This document shows positions 1 to 11,537 of a stretch of 50,000 nt of DNA, in pieces. This stretch comes from Chromera velia (lineage: Eukaryota; Sar; Chromeraceae): contig JAHBMJ010000984.1 of NCBI GenBank assembly GCA_018398765.1, positions 52,501 through 102,500 of the forward strand, given 5' to 3'. Position numbers and translations under genes: made by a program. The notes under the pieces were generated by a model. That model saw only the letters and a list, made by a program, of their open reading frames with translations. It was not told where the DNA came from and did not search any database. How positions within the stretch are numbered: position 1 is the stretch's first letter; each line of letters starts with the position of its first letter.

Positions 1-1369
1 AAAAAACCTAAAATGTTATTTATCTAAGTATAATACCAAAGTATTTATTGAATGTTATTAAGTGTGTGATAATTCCAACAGTTTTTATATATTTATCCTG
101 CAGGTTTTCTGCATGTATGCAGACAAGTAGAATTTTATGGGATTGTGGACTAAAATTTTACAGGATTTTAAATATTTTAGCTAGAATTCTACCAGGAATT
201 CTAACAATCTTTACATAATTTTATGCAGGAATCTACTGCCAGTGGAGTTTTAGGCATAGTGTGTGTAATTGTGTGTAATTTTAAAATATCGTCAGTCTTT
301 ACTATCATAATCAAGATATCTTAAAACACTATCTCTGAAAAAATATACCAATGATCTCCTAGATCATCTCCATGCACGTCAGTGCCTTATCAGGTATTCA
401 CTTATGCACGCAGCGGTACTTGAAAATCATGTGGCACTGCATGCACCCAGAATTTTTATGTGAATTTTCGAAACTTTTCAGGGCGTTGGATATAGCCTTC
501 AAAGTTGCACGGATTTATCAGATAGCTGCGCGCCCTCTGAGGACGTACATGCATAATTTAGCCCCACTCTTGCATGCACTCACCGCCGCACGTGCAAATG
601 CGTATACGAACAAACTATTTAAGAGTTATGCCATGATTTTTTTTTTGCATGGAAATACATGTATTTGAACATGCATAGTGTTTTTCGTATAATTAATTCA
701 CTCATAATTAATTTTTTTTTGTATGCTGAGAGACTGCATGACTGATGATGGAAAAGCATATGGCTTACCATCGTTCTCAGACTTGAAGGGTTATATGACT
801 AGCATCACATATTGTATTGTTTTTGTTGGTAAGCTGCAACCTTTGGGCGCCAAGACACTTACAATTTCGCACGTGCGTTTCTAATCCTTAATTGTGAATC
901 CAACAATCGTGTCACGTCTCCTCTTCCTGCGCAACGGACGCCGACCGTCATATCCATAAGGGCTGTTCACACAGATGGACTCGTTAGAAACCTTGCCAAC
1001 CCAAGAGAGGCCAGTCAGTTTGCTAGTCTGCCTTCCGTTTCCCAAGACCTGCGCCTTGTGTAGAGTGGGGCGCACAATCGTATGGAATATACCATTAGGT
1101 CGAAAGATCCACAGAGGGCTGGGAGGTGGACATTCACTCGGTCCGCTGAGAGAGAGTTGCAGGGTGATTAAAAGAACAGCGGGCGTATCAACAACAGAGG
1201 CAATCACTGACAGCAGCGTGAGCCTCAAAGAAGAACGTCAAATAGACACCCCGAGCGTCTATGAACAGCAGGGGCGCGCAGAAGGGAGAGGTCATGGCCG
1301 ATTGGGCCCGGTCTTAGCTGGGAATATCACAACGCACAGAAAAACCCCCAGCTGTACAACTTTTCTCCT
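1..1369. other. AT-rich spacer, no gene recognised
   Basis: Bases 1 to about 900 are AT-rich with poly-T runs and no convincing coding stretch. TGCATGCA occurs at 438-445 and 571-578. From about 900 the GC content rises towards the coiled-coil pseudogene. An open frame at 975-1457 (+) lies partly over the start of that pseudogene and has no recognisable domain; it is probably not a gene. Confidence 0.5.
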
Positions 1370-3128
1370 GTGCTGCAGAGGCCTGTTCCTTATGTCCACC
1401 GTGCCGTACGCCCTCATGGGCATCCGATTCGCCGTACTCCTACTGTCTGGAGCCTGAGGAGGAAGTGCACCCTAACCATTTGTTTCGCCGTGCTCACGTT
1501 GATCTCGGTGATCGCGTTGATTGTGCTGTTATATGCTCGGCAGATTCTGCAGTCCTCTGATATTGAGATTCTTGGATCGCGGGTAGACAATCACCAAGAA
1601 GAGATCCAGACCCACTCAGCTGATATTGCGGTCCTCGATGTTTGAGTGAACAACCATGAATAAAACATCCACAGCCAGACCGACAACATTGAGATCATCA
1701 ATACACGGGTGAAAAACAACGAGAAAGAGTTGTACACACACACCACTGATATTGAGATCATCAATACACGCATGAAGGATAATACAAAAAAGTTGAACAG
1801 ACACACCACCAACATTGTGATCATTGATGCACAGGTGGAGAAGAACGAGAAAGAGATCATCACATACACCGCCGACATTGCGATTATCGATACACGGGTG
1901 GAGGAGAATGAGAAAGAGATCAACACACATATTGCCGACATTGCAATCATCGATGCACGAGTGGAGAAGAACGAAAAAGAGATCAACATACACACTGCTG
2001 ACATTGCGATCATTGGTGCACGGATAGAGAAGAATGAGACAGAGATCAACACACATACTGCCAACATTGTGATCATTGATGCACGGGTAGAGAAGAACGA
2101 GAAAGAAATCAACACACACACCGCTGATATTGTGATTATTGATGCACGAGTGGAGAAGAACAAGAAAGAGATCAACACACACTACCAACATTACGATCAT
2201 TGGTGCACGGGTGGAGAAGAACGAGAAAGAGATCAACACACACACTACCAACATTGCGATCATTAATGCATAGGTGGAGAAGAATGAGAAAGAAATCAAT
2301 ATACACACCGCTAACATTGCGATCATTGATACATGGGTGGAAGATAACGAGAAAGAGATCAACACACACTCGTCTGACATGAAAGTCTTCAGTGCGCAGC
2401 TGGAGAAGCATGCAGGGGCAATCAATATGCAGTCCACTGACTTTGTAACCCTCATGGCTGCCATCGAAGGTTTGGATACCCAGGCAAAGAAACATGAAGG
2501 GGAGATGGGTGTGGACTCTTCGGACATGCAGCTGTTGAAGGCTGTCATTAAAGCTCTAGGTGAGTATGTGTATAAGCAGGACGGCAGAATCGATGCGCAT
2601 TCGTCTCAAATTGAAGAACAGGGGGCGAAGGGAAACAACAACACCTTTCGTTTTGATGTTTTTAAGAAAGATTGGGGCAGTCGCTTTGTTTTCTTAACAC
2701 TGTCTCAGTAGGCCATCCTTCTGCTTATTTTAGCCCTTTTCTCCCTTTTTTACGCCACTCAAGGAAAGTCCAGCCCCCGCCTCTATAAACCAACTCGAAA
2801 GCGCAGCCTCCGTGCTGCTACCCTCCCATGAAACTCCTCGGGGATTCCTGTACCAGCGTCGGAGGAAGTGTCGAGAAACGCAATCGGCGATCGAGCTTCA
2901 ACGAACGAAGGGTCAGCTCCGTCGACAGGTCAAGACGCCGAATCCTCCTCCAGTGAGACCAGCGTCGCGCAGCGACCCCTTCTTCTTATCCTCTACGCGG
3001 CAGAAGGCGAAGAGATGAATGATAAAGCGGGATTGCCTGGTCCTTTGAAAGCGTTTTCCCCCTCGTTTGGCTCTTCCAATATGATTAGTGACTGCAGAAG
3101 AACACACACACCTGAGTGGAATATGTAG
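1370..3128 (+). pseudogene. Decayed coiled-coil membrane protein gene with 63-bp repeats
   Basis: The frame starts near 1370. A hydrophobic segment (LTICFAVLTLISVIALIVLL) lies around residues 35-54. It is followed by about 14 copies of a 21-residue unit of the type DIAIIDARVEKNEKEINTHT, encoded by 63-bp repeats spaced exactly 63 bp apart from 1559 to 2439. Twenty-one residues are three heptads, and I/V fall at a/d positions, so a long parallel coiled coil is expected. A second hydrophobic segment (AILLLILALFSLFYA) is coded at 2712-2756. The frame is broken by TGA 1643, TAA 1661, a 2-base loss near 2180, TAG 2271, TAG 2709 and TGA 2829. The repeat period runs straight through the first four breaks, so introns do not explain them. 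I read it as a pseudogene. No family is recognised. Confidence 0.6.
1559..2501 (+). repeat. 63-bp tandem repeat (21-aa heptad unit)
   Basis: Unit starts fall at 1559/1622/1685/1748/1811/1874/1937/2000/2063/2126, then 2187 (61 bp, 2-base loss), 2250, 2313, 2376 and 2439. The last interval to 2523 is 84 bp, which is 63 plus one heptad of 21. Confidence 0.85.
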
Positions 3129-3245
3129 GACGGATTGAGACTCGAAATCTTTCCCGTTTGGCTTCACTGCTTCTCGTTGATTTCTGTTGCTTTCTGTCGA
3201 CATGGACTCTTCGCTTTTCCCTTCTCGTTCTCATCTCTGCAGGAA
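3027..3245 (+). repeat. Copy 1 of a 220-bp duplication including a 3' splice site
   Basis: It is closely similar to 3664-3885. Both copies end in a pyrimidine-rich stretch and CTCTGCAG, followed by GAAA and a short exon-like piece, then GTGA. Copy 1 includes the last coding part of the pseudogene (ending at the stop at 3126-3128). Confidence 0.75.
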
Positions 3246-3663
3246 ATCCAATATGTGTTGAGGGAGGATTTATATCGGTGAGTTGGGTTCGCCTTTTTAC
3301 GCTTCTTTGCATTAAAGTTGCCCTTTCAGTGCCTGCCTGCCTGCTTGCCTGCCTCCCTCTTAGTCTAATTGCGTCGGTCTGTCTCTGTCTGGCAGTGTGT
3401 TTGTTTCCGTTTGCAAAAAGTACATGTCAAGATTTGTTTCATACTTACGCGCATGCCGCATGTGATGGGGCACAAAACTTTTTTTGATGTGGGCACTGCA
3501 CAAGATGGTTTGTATGTGTGTTCTTCTTTCATGATTGATGAAGATCGTACTGGCTCAATGAGGCGCCAAGAACACCTGGGCTCAGATCATTCTCGCATCT
3601 TTCATAAAGCTATGATAAGTTTGAGGGGTTCTGCATCACTGGCCGGGTGATAAACATACTCAA

Positions 3664-3885
3664 GCGGGATTGTCTGGTCCTTTGAAAGCGTCTCCCCCCT
3701 CGTTTGGCTCTAAGACTTCCAATATGATTGGTGACTGTAGAAGAACACACACACCTGAGTGGAATATGTAGGACGGATTGAGACTCGAAATCTTCCCTAT
3801 TTGGCTTCGCTGCTTCTCGTTGATTTCTGTTGCTTTCTGTCATAGACTCTTCGCTTTTCCCTTCTCGTTCTCATCTCTGCAGGAA
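3664..3885 (+). repeat. Copy 2 of the 220-bp duplication
   Basis: The partner of 3027-3245, about 637 bp downstream. It differs by small indels, including TAAGAC inserted near 3711. The acceptor is kept. Confidence 0.75.
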
Positions 3886-4480
3886 ACGGACTCTGTGCGG
3901 AGGAACGATTATATGGGTGAACGTTTGCCAATTCTTTGACCGTTGCGTCAAAGGGGGTCGAGTCAGTCCAAGGATCTGGACAGTAGCCAGATGGAGGTGT
4001 GGCGTTGGAGACTGCAAGACAGTGCAACTTGGCATTCGATTTATCTGATTCACAAAGCGGACAGCTCAACAATTTAGAGAATAGCTCTCTCTTCATCTCT
4101 TCTTCTCTGAGCGGGAGACAGAGACAGTGGAAGGGCAATCCAACAAAAGCCTCGGAGAAGGTTGCACAGCCTCACATACAGCCTAGCACACAGCAGTAAC
4201 AATATACAGTAGACACCCACACATGTACCGTGGGGTGTACGTATAGAGAGCTGGGTAGAGGAAAAAGCCTGGGGTTCATATGTCTACGCCGCGTGTACAT
4301 ACATGATCTAGTACAGGATGAATGGCCTACGGTTTGCTTTCTTAAAGAGCGTTGTCACTGTACCAAATGGCTTAATGCACTTCTATCTAAACTCATATTA
4401 ATTTATTGTATAAAAAGTTTAATTATAATTATCTTAGTTCAGGTTTAAGTTTTTATTCCGATGTAAAAAAGTGTTCTCAA
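3886..4480. other. Spacer without a recognised gene
   Basis: A short exon-like piece follows the acceptor at 3881. Beyond it the sequence becomes AT-rich after about 4370, and no coding signal was found. Confidence 0.4.
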
Positions 4481-4775
4481 CCCTGCAAGGACCTAGGAAT
4501 TTAGACAAGAATTCAGAGAAATTTAGACAGGAATCTAAAGAAATTTAAAAATATTTAGAAAAACATGAATTTACGAAGAGAAATTAGCAAATTTTAGAGG
4601 TCAATTTCTCATGAACTATGATGACTTAGAACTTAATTAATATAAACCCTAATTAATAATATCAAGTTCCACCTAATAATTGTTGCACCGTTAACGTTAA
4701 ATTAATCTAGCCATTATAATATCAAGCCAGATATCAAGCCTGAGTTCCTGTCGAAATTCCTAGGTCCTTACAAGG
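4481..4775. mobile_element. MITE-like element, about 295 bp
   Basis: The left end 4481-4516 and the reverse complement of 4739-4775 match over about 36 bp with roughly five or six differences. They share the core AAGGACCTAGGAATTT. The interior is AT-rich and non-coding. No clear target-site duplication is seen. No transposase is present, so it would be a non-autonomous element. Confidence 0.55.
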
Positions 4776-5097
4776 AATTCATCTTTTTTAAAATAATTTA
4801 CATTCACAAATTAATCCTATAAGGGCAAATAAACATATAATACAAAAATGGTTACAAAATTTTACTTGATGATGATGATGATGATTGAGGGTTAAATGAA
4901 GTTCTAAACTTTTTTAAATATTTTTTTTAAAGGATTTGGCCCCCTTAATGGATTCTGGTTTTGTCTGGGTTTCGAGTTTTTTTTTCATGGTTGCACAACT
5001 TGAACTTTGACAGACTCCCAGACGGTGGGCCAGACAAAACGAGAAAACGATCGATGCCAGGACGAATTAAAGCGCGACCGCTGTGGTTTGTCAAGGA
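4776..5097. other. Spacer and probable 3' UTR of the U1-C gene
   Basis: AT-rich with a (GAT)n tract at about 4867-4884. Nothing coding was seen. The part next to 5097 should hold the 3' UTR of the minus-strand U1-C gene. Confidence 0.4.
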
Positions 5098-5967
5098 TCA
5101 CCTCCAGCCGCCTGGACCCTGAGGTCCCCCCATCGGTCTCATTCCCCCTCCGCCCATGGGGCCCATGATCATCGGGCCGGGACCGCCCATGTGAGGGCCC
5201 CCCCCGCCGCCCATCGGAGGTGGGTCCAGCAGACCTGGTGCCGGCCTCATACCCCCACCCATACCGCCGGGTCCGCCCCCTCCAGCTGCAGGCAAAAAAA
5301 AAAGGCCCAACAAACGCAGGGGAGTGAAAGGACGGCTAGAGGCACAAATCAAATGACGGCATTGAAAGCAAAAAAAAAGGCGGACAGAAGGTCAAGTTAA
5401 GGAGACTCTCTAAGGGAAATCCCGGCGCTGCGGTCTCTTTCAAACAATCTATCGCGTGACGGTGTTCAAACTGATCTTATGAAAAGAGGCGCCGAAATCC
5501 ATGGCATGCCTTCCAATCAGGAGGCTCAACTCCCTCCCAGGAATACCTGAGCGATAGCCTGATGGGCAATTTGGAGAGGGTAGAAGAAGTTGAATCAGGA
5601 AACGAACAACCACCCAGTCTTCCCCGTTTTGCTTGTCACTGAATCCGTCACAGAGAAATAAACAGATCACTCTGCCTCACCAAACAAATTGACCGACCAG
5701 GAGGCCTGAGCACCTTCACGTGCTCTCCTGGCTTCACCATCGGCAGACCCATAGAGGCCGCACCAGGCGCCACACCCCTCGCATAGGTCCCGAGTCCCTT
5801 CTCTGCATGCAGGGGGAGGGAGGGAGACAGACAGACAGCATTTGTGTTCTTGCCCTCCCTCGATTCGTTTTCCTTCTTTTCTTCGTCACTCGGACACACG
5901 AGCTGACAATAATGGTGCAGAACCACAAAGAAAAAGCGTACACAAGCAGAAAGTGTGGAAACAGACA

Positions 5968-6005
<38 letters not shown>

Positions 6006-6267
6006 CACTTGAAAAGGGAAGGAAGGGACGGGTGCAAGAGTCTCGAACAGCCCCCCCCTCCTTTCCCTTGCCCGCCTTTCTCCCCTTTTAGAGTCTCTCT
6101 TTTTCATTCCGGAGAGGAAACATAAGATTGGCTGCGGCAATTGCAGGCTCTCACTGGGCGTTTTGGCAACTCACTTTGCAAGTCCATGTATTTCTGTCAA
6201 TTTCTTCGCAATCGCAGACGCTCTCTCTCTCTCTCGCGCGCGCGCGCGCGAACACAGCGCGCGAACA

Positions 6268-6298
<31 letters not shown>

Positions 6299-7389
6299 GC
6301 GTACGCAAACGGCAAAAGAGACGGTGCACATCGCATTGCTCTATGTGCGCCATTCAAAAAATGCAAGCAGCAAAGAAGGGCGAGCGAACGATCTGAACAA
6401 CAGTATCTGCAGATGTCAGGGCTAGAGAGACCGTTTGCCCCTGTTTCGGGGTTGAAGAGATGATCCATTCTTCTCAACAAAAAAAAAAGAACAGAGAGAG
6501 AGAGAGAGAGACTGACGAGGGTCGCTTCCAATGGCTCCGGCAAGATGGGTGTCGTACGGGGGAGGATGGACTGCGCCGCTTGAAAGGAGCTCTGCACGCA
6601 CACAAAGAGGGAGGGACAGACGTACAGACAAAGTGAGGAGGAGGATGGAAGGTTTCGGAAGGATTTTGGATCCTGGGTGGCGGGGTTCTCCCTGTCTGCC
6701 TGTCTGTGAGAGCTGGCAAAAGAAAGGAGGGGAGTGGAAACAGGTTTGTACCCGCGGGTTTCTCGACAGAGTGGGAGTTCAAGGAAATGCCGTAGAATGA
6801 TCCGGCCGCGGGTGAAGCAAGCAAGAGAGGGGGGAAGGGGAAGGCTCATTGAGAGAGACTGCGTTGCAAGGCGACATAAGGAGAGGCGAAGACAAAGAAA
6901 CATGGTGGGAAGAAGAAAGGAAACATAAAGATTGAATGGATGAAGGAATGATGTGAAAATTGTGGGGCGAAAAGAGACAGAGAGGCAGCTGTACAGAAGA
7001 AGGGCGAAAAAACAGCTTGAATGGGGACCCAGGAATATTCGTTTGTAAAAGGGTTTTCACGCACGAGAAGCAGCGAAGTGCGAGAGAGTGGAAGGGGGGA
7101 ACGCAAAATTTGAGCCAAAGACGAGGCGGCTAAAAAGGCAAATCGGCAAATAAGGAGCAGAGAAAAAGCGCAGCTCGTTCAGCCAGAAAAGGTAATGGGA
7201 CGCAGAGAGGGTGGCTTGAAAGGCACACCCGTGCCAAAATCCAAACTTTTCGATGGAAAGAGTCGACTCACGCATCCAGTAGTCGATTTTGTTGTGGATG
7301 TGCTTTCTCCCCGCATTGTGCTGTCTCCTTCCCCCCGGAGAGCTGTGGGTGAGGTAGATGCAGCAGTAGTGGCAGTAGAACTTCGGCAT
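5098..7389 (-). CDS. SNRPC: U1 small nuclear ribonucleoprotein C (U1-C)
   Basis: U1-C is the zinc-finger subunit of the U1 snRNP; it helps U1 RNA recognise 5' splice sites in the nucleus. Exon 1 (7272-7389) codes [10 protein letters not shown] through NKIDYWM. It has the family's C2H2 finger: Cys6, Cys9, His24 and His30, with the conserved YLTH and HNAGRKH segments. Its donor is GTGAGT (phase 1). The last exon (5098-5285, after TTTGCCTGCAG) codes a Gly/Met/Pro-rich tail ([24 protein letters not shown]) ending GPGGWR, typical of the family C-terminus, and is in matching phase. A middle exon at 5698-5802 ([20 protein letters not shown]) fits the phases if its donor is GTCGGT. The usual helix after the finger was not found, so at least one more exon is likely between 5803 and 7271. 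Introns carry long CA, CG and GA repeats. Identity is firm; exon structure is incomplete. Confidence 0.85.
5969..6511. repeat. Dinucleotide microsatellites in U1-C introns
   Basis: (CA)n at 5969-6005, (CT)n then (CG)n and (CA)n/(CG)n at 6219-6301, and (GA)n at about 6493-6511. The CG stretch can form alternating purine-pyrimidine DNA. Confidence 0.9.
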
Positions 7390-8101
7390 GTTTTTCCTTT
7401 ACCTCTCTCTCTCTCTTGCCTTGCCTGTAGGCTTCTTTCGTCTGGGTCAGGCCAGGGTGCACGTCCAATTTGAGCCAGGCGTGGTGTGCGAACGTATGGG
7501 GAGACTCTGTCGGCACCGAGACTGATGTGGAAGCAACGAAGTGAGTGGGTAGTGTGAAAAAGGGCAATCTCTTAATAATTTGAAAGACAACAGAATACTA
7601 CACGGGTGCCAGCCCCAGGCAAAGGCCGCCTGTCAAGAGTTGTACACCTCAATATTGATCTGTAGTGACCGTGTAGTCTCCATTAGTCTCCTCATTGAAG
7701 AGATCCAACGGAAAAATGGCTCGGAACGGCTCTTAAACAGCATGCAACTGAAGGTTCGAACAAAAAAAAATTCTCAAATTGCATGCATGCCGCTGGCTCA
7801 TGCATGCATGGCATATGCATGGCTCATGCTGGCTCAATTCGGCCGCGGAGACGGGACAATTTTCTCAATGGTTCATTGGTATGATTCTGAACGACTGCGG
7901 TTTTGAGATTGAGCACTTCTTCTTGCAGTCTCTGCTCGTGAAAGTCGACGGGCGAGACCTATGAGCACCGAAACTGTGCGACTGGGGTTTGAAGACTGGT
8001 TGTGACTGTTTGGTTTCTCTCTCCTCGAAGTTTCATTGGAAGTCGTGAGAACGTTCTTCAGTCTGGCTCCTAGTGAGTGTTTCTGTCTCTCGGTTTGAAG
8101 G
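7390..8101. promoter_or_regulatory. Divergent promoter region with a TGCATGCA cluster
   Basis: It separates the U1-C start (7389, minus) from the start at 8102 (plus). TGCATGCA occurs at 7780-7787 and 7801-7808, with an overlapping TGCATGC at 7784-7790. GGCCGCGG occurs near 7840. In apicomplexans TGCATGCA is a known ApiAP2 binding motif; use here is inferred. Confidence 0.45.
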
Positions 8102-10420
8102 ATGAGCGGGAAGAAGAAGGAGGAAAAGACGGGGCTTCAAGGCTTCCTGGAGGATCAGGTCCCGAAACTTCCAGAGAAAGTCCAACCGTACGCAAAGCAA
8201 GCCATCCCGATCCTTGTGCAGATTGCAGCATTCTTCGACAAGGCCTGGCCTGTAATAAAGAAGTACTTCGAAATTGTGAAGCAAAAATGGATCAAGTACA
8301 ATTTGGAGGAGTTGGTTCCCTTCTTTTTCGGTCTCATCTGCGCCTTTTTGGGGGGATACTACATGGCCACCATCGCAGCTCTCGAGGTCTGTCTGTCCAA
8401 TTTCCTCCGTTCAGCCGTCTCCTAACTCTATCTCTGAGTCTGTGTGCCGTCTCCAGGAAGACCCTCTTTTGTGCAGTTCGGGTTGGGCATGAGGATTCAT
8501 AGAAAATGATGTCCATGTGCTAGTGTCTCGAAGAGGCAACTATCTGTGAGCACTGCAGCTGCACAACGGTTGTGTCGAAGTAAGAATGCTGTCCATTGAA
8601 ATGAGGGAGAGACAGGCTCTCTCTGCGTCTGTCAGTGTCAAATCTGTGTCTTTGCTCCTTGGCTGTCAGCCCGTCTTTTTTCAAATACCTCTCCTGCTGC
8701 CCTGTTGATTAATTCTGCCGGCGTTCCGTTTACTTTCATACAGAATTCTTTTTGATTGATTGATTTTCTGGTGATTGATTCTGCAGGCGTTCCGTTTACT
8801 TTCATACAGAATTCTTTTTGATTGATTGATTGTCTGGTGATTGATTCTGCAGGCGTTCCGTTTACTTTCATACAAAATTTACTTTCATACAGAATTTCGA
8901 TTGATTGTCTGGTGATTGATTCTGCAGGCGTCCCGTTTACTTTCATACAGAATTCTTTTTGATTGATTGATTGATTGTCTGGTGATTGATTCTGCAGGCG
9001 TTCCGTACATTCGGATGGAAGGCTATTTCCCCCCACGTGAAGGTCCTCATGGAGGACGGAAAGAAGGTAGCAGAGGCCCTCAAAAAGGACCACAAGAAAG
9101 ACGACAATCAGGACAACATTCCCGATGTGCAGCAACTCAAACCTGCAGAATATCTGGTCAGTCAGCCAGTCAGATAGAGAGAACGGGAAGAAACAGAAAA
9201 GAGAATCCGTCCATACCTGCGTGAAGCCGGGTCGGTGGTTAGATGATGACAGGTAGTGCGGAGCTTCGAGGTAGGGGGAAGAAATGAAAGAGAAGAGGGG
9301 GACTTTCGATCGATTAACAAATTGTAAAAGGAAATGAACGGAAAGGAAGGATGTCGGCAGATGAAAAAGCGAAACTATTTAGTTCTCTGACTGCGAGTGA
9401 GTGCAGGTCCGTCATCTTGATCTGCTAGCCCGCACAGTGGAGCCAGATCGCGTGTCTTCGGCCTTCTCTGGACTTCTCTCAGGCAGGTCTCCTCTTCTTT
9501 TTTCCTGTGCTCTCTCCTTGGGTTGTGTCCTTTCTTCTCGTCTCTCCTCTTTCGGATTCTTCTTCCTGTCTCTCTGTCTGCCTGTCTGCCTGTCTGCCTG
9601 TCTGCCTGTCTGTAATCTGCGGAGGATCTCCAGAGAGTTGTTTTCTTCCCTCTTCTTCCTCCGCGTGGCATGGGGGGGCAGCGAGCTGCACTGCACTGTG
9701 TGGCTTGGTGTGGGAGTGTTCAGCTTCTCTCTTCATTTCTGTTTATTATTCGAAGGGAAAAACACGCACACCGTGCATGTTTTCCATCTGCACGAGAACG
9801 GAAAGAGACCCATATCTTGTGCTGCTTACCTGCCTGCCTCCGGTTCCCATCTCCTCTCAGACAGTTCTCCAGAGGAGTTTTGCTTGAGGTCTAGTCAGCT
9901 GAATTCTAGTCTGCTAGGTGTCTGTGTGCCTTCATTTGCAACACATACAATCGGGAGAAGATGAGTCTCTCTCTGCGTGCAGGTACGGTGAGCGTTGTGG
10001 CAGCCTTGAAATTGAAGTTTGCCAAAGCTGTCACTCTCGGAAATGCTCTCGCGGAGGTTGTACAAGTCAGTCAGTCAGTCAGTCAGTGAGAAAGCTCTCC
10101 TACAATACTGCAAGAGGGTGGGGTGATGCGCGACGACCCGAAAAGGGGGAATGTATGAAGAGTGGACTGACTGACTGCTTGCTGGCCTGGGGATGAGATG
10201 AGTGCAGAGAGCCAGGCTGCGCCAATAAGAGGGTAGAAAGAAGTTGTTGGGAAGCCAACGGAATTGAACTGAATGCTCGAATGTGCAGTGTTTCTCTGCT
10301 GCGTCATTCTTTGCTCCCTCTTGCCGCCGCTTTCTGTAATGCTGTCGGCTAGCCTGCTTGTACGCGTAACGATTCGTGATTTGACACAGAGCCGGAGAGT
10401 AGACAGACACTGGGGTTTCT

Positions 10421-10477
<57 letters not shown>

Positions 10478-11504
10478 CCGTTTGTCCGCATTTGTCGCAG
10501 TCTATCTCTGTCGGTGTCCGTTTATCTGTCTATCTCGTTGTTTGTCTTCAGGTGAGTCTGCGGAAACATGTTGTGCCTCCGTTGAAAGCTGTGGTGCCAG
10601 AGGACTACAAAAAGTCAGTGCATGGAGAGAGGGGGACGGGGGTTCATTGGTGCGATACCGCATGTAAAAAGGGAAAAGAAAAATGGCGCAAAGCAAGGAG
10701 CGAGAACAACGCATAAGAAGTGACAGCAGTTCGAGAAGGAGAACCGCGAGGACCTGCGCGAAGAGGAGACGGATGAATGAGTCAAGAGAATGAGCACGTA
10801 AAGATATGAGAGTTGGGAAAAGCGTGAACCAAAGGGTGGAGAAAAAGTGTATGTGTGAGAGAAAAAAGTGAGTTTACGAGCGAAAGAGTGAGTGAAGAAG
10901 TGAGTGAGTGCGTGAGTGAGTGACATAATGGGCGAATGCACAAATGCACAATTGCAGGTGGGTGGAGCCTGTTCTCTTGTTCATTGTGCGTGTGGTTGTG
11001 ATGAACATCGCCTTCTTCTTCCATCGGGTGGTCTCTGCTTTCCACAGGTCTGCTCTTCCTTTCTCTTCTTTTTATTTTTTTTTTTCTCTTCGACTCTCTC
11101 CCCTCCTCTCGTCTTCCCTTTTATTTCGTTTTGCTTCCTTTCTGTTTTATTTTCATCAGTCACTCAGTTGATCCGGCCTCGATCGATGCACCCACCGCCT
11201 CTTTGGAGCTTCTTGGCTCTTTCGTTACTTGCCTGAAAGTGTGCGCAGAGCAAAACGACAAACAGAGGGAGAGAGCTAAAGGAGAAACAAGCCAAAACAG
11301 CAAATCTGCACTCTCTCTTTTTGTCGTCAAGTGTTCCCCGCCAGAATCCCTTGGCCTCCCTCTTCTCTCTGACTGCGCTTCGATCCTCCCTTCTTCCCTG
11401 CGTCTCTGTCCTTCCTCCTCTCTCTGGTCTGTCCGTTTTGACAGTTGAGTCAAGAGAAAGAAAGGAAGAAGAAGAAAGAACGTACAGTCCGTCCGTCCGT
11501 CCGT

Positions 11505-11537
<33 letters not shown>

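Noticed and set aside
1591-2548. Long minus-strand frames opposite the 63-bp repeats
   Set aside because: They follow the repeat period of the plus-strand coiled-coil unit and read as its reverse-complement shadow, with no plausible protein character.
9566-9613. Possible CRISPR-like or satellite array of CTGT/CTGC
   Set aside because: A simple microsatellite in an intron of a eukaryotic gene; no spacers or repeats of CRISPR type.
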